Assembly (NCBI RefSeq): GCF_007483665.1
Contig: NZ_VIQO01000038.1
Span: 80,602-144,601, forward strand
DNA from: Catellatospora sichuanensis
Lineage (GTDB): Bacteria > Actinomycetota > Actinomycetes > Mycobacteriales > Micromonosporaceae
Reading direction: 5' to 3'
DNA: 64,000 nt
Positions 61,385 through 64,000 of this stretch are shown here, one piece after another. The translations under genes and the position numbers were made by a program. The notes beneath the pieces were generated by a model. That model saw nothing but the letters and a program-made list of their open reading frames with translations, did not search any database and was not told where the DNA came from. The stretch's first letter is position 1; each line of letters begins with the position of its first letter.

Positions 61385-61443
61385 GACGTTGGCCTATCTC
61401 ATCGAGTTTTCGAAGATCGGACTCGATGAGATAGGCCAACGTC
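61385..61443. repeat. Intergenic palindrome, family R2 (copy b)
   Basis: A perfect 23-bp inverted repeat with a 13-nt loop; the arms begin GACGTTGGCCTATCTCATCG. The outer 14 bp are identical to copy a at 45137. It lies between convergent genes 44 bp past the PIG-L stop. Confidence 0.88.
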
Positions 61444-61462
61444 CATGACAGAGCGAGGCCGA

Positions 61463-62266
61463 TCAGCGGGCGACGGTGTCCCCGTGCCGCCCGGCGTTCG
61501 CGCCGACGGAGTGACGCCGGGACCGCGCGGCGGCCAGCTGCACCGGCGCACCGGGCACGGCCAGCAGGTCCTGCTGCTGGCGCTGGTACAGGTGGGTGGA
61601 CATCGCGTAGCAGAACGTGATGACGCCGAGCATCTCGCACAGCTCCTCGACGGACGCCGCGAGCAGGTACTCCATGTATCCGGTGCCCGGCGCGACGTTG
61701 CCGCTGACGTCCCGGCCGACGAACGCCCCGACGATCTCCATGCCCACCGCGCCGAGGACGAACAGCACCCCGCCGCCCGACACCAGCAGGCGCGTGCGCA
61801 GCGGCAGGTGGAAGAGGAACTTCAGGTAGGACACACAGAAGACCAGCACGAACGGGGCGGCGACCACGATCCAGGAAAGGTAGGACGCCTTGCCCAGCTC
61901 GACCAGGCCCATCTTGCGGCTCATCTCGTGCATCTGCGTGATCTCGTCCATGGACAGGAACGCGAAGACCACCGACAGGATCCGCCAGTGCTTGGCGTAC
62001 TTCTCCCCCCGCCCGCTGACGTTGTTCGCGATCTCCCACAGCACGTACGCGGTGAGCAGGAGCAGGGCGCCGGAGAACCAGGTGGGGAGGTTCTTCTCCT
62101 TGTCCACGTTGAAGAACGTGGTCCACCAGGCGAACGCCGGGATCACATTGTGATGGCCCAGCCCGTGGTAGAGGTAGTTGCCGCCGAGGCTCAGCACGTG
62201 CAGGCCGGCGACGAAGCACAGCAGGAAGCGCACGAGCGTGCGGGGAGTCGGCAGGTTGATTCTCAT
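61463..62266 (-). CDS. Polytopic membrane protein of unknown function
   Basis: A 267-aa protein with about six transmembrane helices (near 13-32, 62-80, 93-105, 128-148, 155-180, 212-232) and a basic, disordered C-terminus of about 35 residues. Polar residues inside helices, FLSMDEITQMHEMSR (about 104-118) and SVEELCEMLGV (about 208-218), are candidate functional sites. I know no family function. It is a single gene, with a strong -10 TATATT 56 bp upstream of the start. Confidence 0.72.
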   Translation of the reverse strand: MRINLPTPRTLVRFLLCFVAGLHVLSLGGNYLYHGLGHHNVIPAFAWWTTFFNVDKEKNLPTWFSGALLLLTAYVLWEIANNVSGRGEKYAKHWRILSVVFAFLSMDEITQMHEMSRKMGLVELGKASYLSWIVVAAPFVLVFCVSYLKFLFHLPLRTRLLVSGGGVLFVLGAVGMEIVGAFVGRDVSGNVAPGTGYMEYLLAASVEELCEMLGVITFCYAMSTHLYQRQQQDLLAVPGAPVQLAAARSRRHSVGANAGRHGDTVAR

Positions 62267-62321
62267 CGCGGCTCTATTCGACGGCGGGCCGCCCGGCGCG
62301 GGCCGGGAGGCGTGGTTGCCG

Positions 62322-62327
62322 AATATA
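62322..62327 (-). promoter_or_regulatory. -10 box TATATT for the membrane protein gene
   Basis: TATATT on the minus strand inside an AT-rich stretch (62320-62365), unusual for this window. A transcript starting about 7 nt downstream would have a leader of about 50 nt. No convincing -35 is seen. The remainder of 62267-62448 shows no gene. Confidence 0.5.
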
Positions 62328-62448
62328 ACGGTCTAAATCACCCAAACGACTCTTGACTTCGCAGAATTCATGCCGCGGGTGCCGGACAAGGAGGAGGCGC
62401 GGCCCGGCTTCCGCCGTGACCGCGCCTCGGTGACCGGTGATCGGGCCG

Positions 62449-63846
62449 TCAGGGCAGGCCGTTGCGGCCGATGACATCGGCATACCAGAGAGCGCTGTCC
62501 TTGGGCAGGCGGCGCTGGGTGTCGTAGTCGACGTGCACCAGTCCGAAGCGCTTGCCGTAGCCGTACCCCCACTCGTAGTTGTCCAGCAGCGACCAGGCGA
62601 GGTATCCACGCAGGTCGGCCCCGCCCTCGATGGCGGCATGCGCCGCCCGCAGGTGGCCGTCGAGGTACGCGATGCGCTCGTCGTCGGCGACCCGGTCGCC
62701 CTCCACCACGTCGGTGTAGGCCGCGCCGTTCTCAGTGATCATCAGCGGCACGCCGGGGTAGTCCGCGGCCAGGCGCAGCAGCAGTTCGGACAGTCCGGTC
62801 GGGTCCACCGGCCAGTCCATGGCGGTGACCGGCGCGCTCTGGGTCATGAACTCGACGCCTTCGCTGCCGGGGTGCGCCTCGCCGCTGTGCGCGCCGACCT
62901 GGGCCCGCACCAGCGCCGGCTGGTAGTAGTTCACGCCCAGCAGGTCGATCGGGGCGGCGATGAGCGCCTCGTCGCCGACTTGGATCACCCCCGCCGCGCC
63001 GAACCGCTCGAACAGCGCGAGCATGTCCTGCGGGTAGTGCCCGCGTAGCGCCGGGTCGAGGAACAGCCGGTTCTGCAGCCCGTCGATGAGCCGCGCAGCG
63101 GTCCGGTCGTGCTGGTCGGCGGGGTTGACCGGCCGCACGTCGGTGAGGTTCAGCGTCAGCGACACCTCCCGCGCCCCGCCCGCCCGCAGTGCCCGGGCAG
63201 CGAGCCCGTGCCCGAGCATCAGGTGGTGCACCGCCTCGAACGTCGCCCGGGGGTCCTGGCGGCCCGGGGCGTGCACGCCGCTGCCGTAGCCGAGGAACGC
63301 CGAGCACCACGGCTCGTTGAGCGTGGTCCAGGTGCGCACCCGGTCGCCGAGCCGCGCGATGGTGGCCGAGGCGAGGTCGGCGAGGTAGTACGCGGTGTCG
63401 CGGTTGGTCCAGCCGCCCCGGTCCTCGAGCACCTGCGGCAGGTCCCAGTGGTAGAGGGTGACCATCGGGTCGATGCCGTGGCCGAGCAGTTCGTCCACGA
63501 GGCGGTCGTAGAAGTCCAGGCCGCGCGTGTTGACCGGGCCGGAGCCGTCGGGCTTGATCCGCGGCCAGGCGATCGAGAACCGGTAGGTCCCGAGGCCGAG
63601 CCGCTTCATCAGCGCGACGTCGTCGCGGTAGCGGTGGTAGTGCTCGCAGGCGACGTCACCGGAGTGGCCCTCGAACACCTTGCCCGGCGTACGCGAGAAG
63701 GTGTCCCAGATCGACGGGGTTCGCCCGTCCTCGGTCGCCGCGCCCTCGATCTGGTAGGACGCGGTGGCCGCGCCCCAGCGGAACCCGGCCGGAAAGCGCA
63801 CCGGCGCGGTTCCGGCCAGCTGCTCCTCGGTGGTGGCCAGCGTCAT
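62449..63846 (-). CDS. Glycoside hydrolase family 1 beta-glucosidase
   Basis: A 465-aa cytoplasmic beta-glycosidase. The acid/base glutamate is in TTLNEPW (about 171-177) and the nucleophile in MITENG (about 368-373). The N-terminal FPAGFRWGAATASYQIEGA is typical of GH1. ATG 63846 overlaps the stop of an upstream sugar ABC permease (ATGA), so the enzyme probably hydrolyses imported oligosaccharides such as cellobiose. This gene order resembles the cellobiose/cebEFG-bglC arrangement of streptomycetes. Confidence 0.95.
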   Translation of the reverse strand: MTLATTEEQLAGTAPVRFPAGFRWGAATASYQIEGAATEDGRTPSIWDTFSRTPGKVFEGHSGDVACEHYHRYRDDVALMKRLGLGTYRFSIAWPRIKPDGSGPVNTRGLDFYDRLVDELLGHGIDPMVTLYHWDLPQVLEDRGGWTNRDTAYYLADLASATIARLGDRVRTWTTLNEPWCSAFLGYGSGVHAPGRQDPRATFEAVHHLMLGHGLAARALRAGGAREVSLTLNLTDVRPVNPADQHDRTAARLIDGLQNRLFLDPALRGHYPQDMLALFERFGAAGVIQVGDEALIAAPIDLLGVNYYQPALVRAQVGAHSGEAHPGSEGVEFMTQSAPVTAMDWPVDPTGLSELLLRLAADYPGVPLMITENGAAYTDVVEGDRVADDERIAYLDGHLRAAHAAIEGGADLRGYLAWSLLDNYEWGYGYGKRFGLVHVDYDTQRRLPKDSALWYADVIGRNGLP

Positions 63847-64000
63847 GACTTCACCGCTCCCTGCATGATGCCGCCGATGATGTACTTGCCGAGCAGGGCG
63901 AACACGACCAGCAGCGGCACGGTGGCGATCGCGGTGCCGGTCAGCGACAGCGAGTAGTCCTGGATGTATCCGCTGGCCAGGGTCGACAGCGCGGTCTGCA
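63843..64000 (-). CDS. Sugar ABC transporter permease, C-terminal end (partial)
   Basis: The last 51 codons of a gene that continues beyond the window. The segment (YSLSLTGTAIATVPLLVVFALLGKYIIGGIMQGAVKS at its end) is the final transmembrane helix and C-terminus of a MalG-type permease. It overlaps the beta-glucosidase by ATGA and is in the same operon. Confidence 0.88.
   Translation of the reverse strand, partial: QTALSTLASGYIQDYSLSLTGTAIATVPLLVVFALLGKYIIGGIMQGAVKS

Overview
The window is high-GC actinobacterial chromosome. A complete Pup-proteasome locus (arc, dop, pup, prcB, prcA, pafA, pafB, pafC), a linked tatA-tatC pair and a mycothiol-dependent aldehyde dehydrogenase (mycothiol is an actinobacterial thiol) point to Actinomycetia. 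Gene order and the style of the intergenic repeats suggest Micromonosporaceae, but that family call is inference. There are no rRNA or tRNA genes, no insertion sequence and no CRISPR array that I can see. Coding density is high, and most gaps hold either a hairpin terminator, a repeated palindrome or a promoter.

Layout. 1-2.3 kb: a P450 and a lipid kinase. 2.3-6.2 kb: tatC, tatA, a small membrane protein, pafC and pafB, all on the minus strand. 6.4-17.6 kb: the proteasome locus on the minus strand (pafA, prcA, prcB, an endonuclease VII-like HNH gene, pup, dop, arc), interrupted by plus-strand genes for a DUF3866 protein, an NDP-sugar dehydratase and a polyprenyl-type glycosyltransferase. 17.8-22 kb: ferredoxin, a conserved unknown, trmI, an M50 protease with CBS domains and a RecB-like nuclease. 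22-31 kb: a two-component system followed by two paralogous ATPase/FtsX-type permease pairs. 31-36 kb: an ArsR-like regulator with an MFS exporter, a second MFS gene preceded by a short upstream ORF, and an FAD monooxygenase behind two tandem operators. 36-40.5 kb: a compatible-solute (betaine/choline type) ABC importer. 40.6-49 kb: small metabolic genes, a WGR/beta-propeller protein, a vapBC pair beside a 26-copy pentanucleotide array, a frame-disrupted secreted amidase and an Eis-like acetyltransferase. 49-54.5 kb: secreted pectate lyase, the mycothiol detoxification pair, and a secreted CBM2 metalloprotease. 54.7-59 kb: an ABC-F protein, a UBP zinc finger, a CPA1 antiporter and a secreted His/Lys-rich peptide. 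59-64 kb: a serine hydrolase, a PIG-L deacetylase, a membrane protein, and a GH1 beta-glucosidase with the end of a sugar ABC permease.

Two signals recur across the window. First, short ORFs ending in a conserved ERSEE(R/K/Q)A-type tail sit directly before real genes (lipid kinase, pafC, a betaine permease, ABC-F, UBP finger). Their TGA overlaps the next ATG, and their 3' end supplies the Shine-Dalgarno sequence. One locus carries two perfect 71-bp copies in tandem. Second, at least 18 genes begin 6-9 nt after a TANNNT hexamer with no Shine-Dalgarno sequence, the signature of leaderless transcripts. Several families of long intergenic palindromes are also repeated at distant places. These short-ORF elements and repeats are the least explained content of the window.
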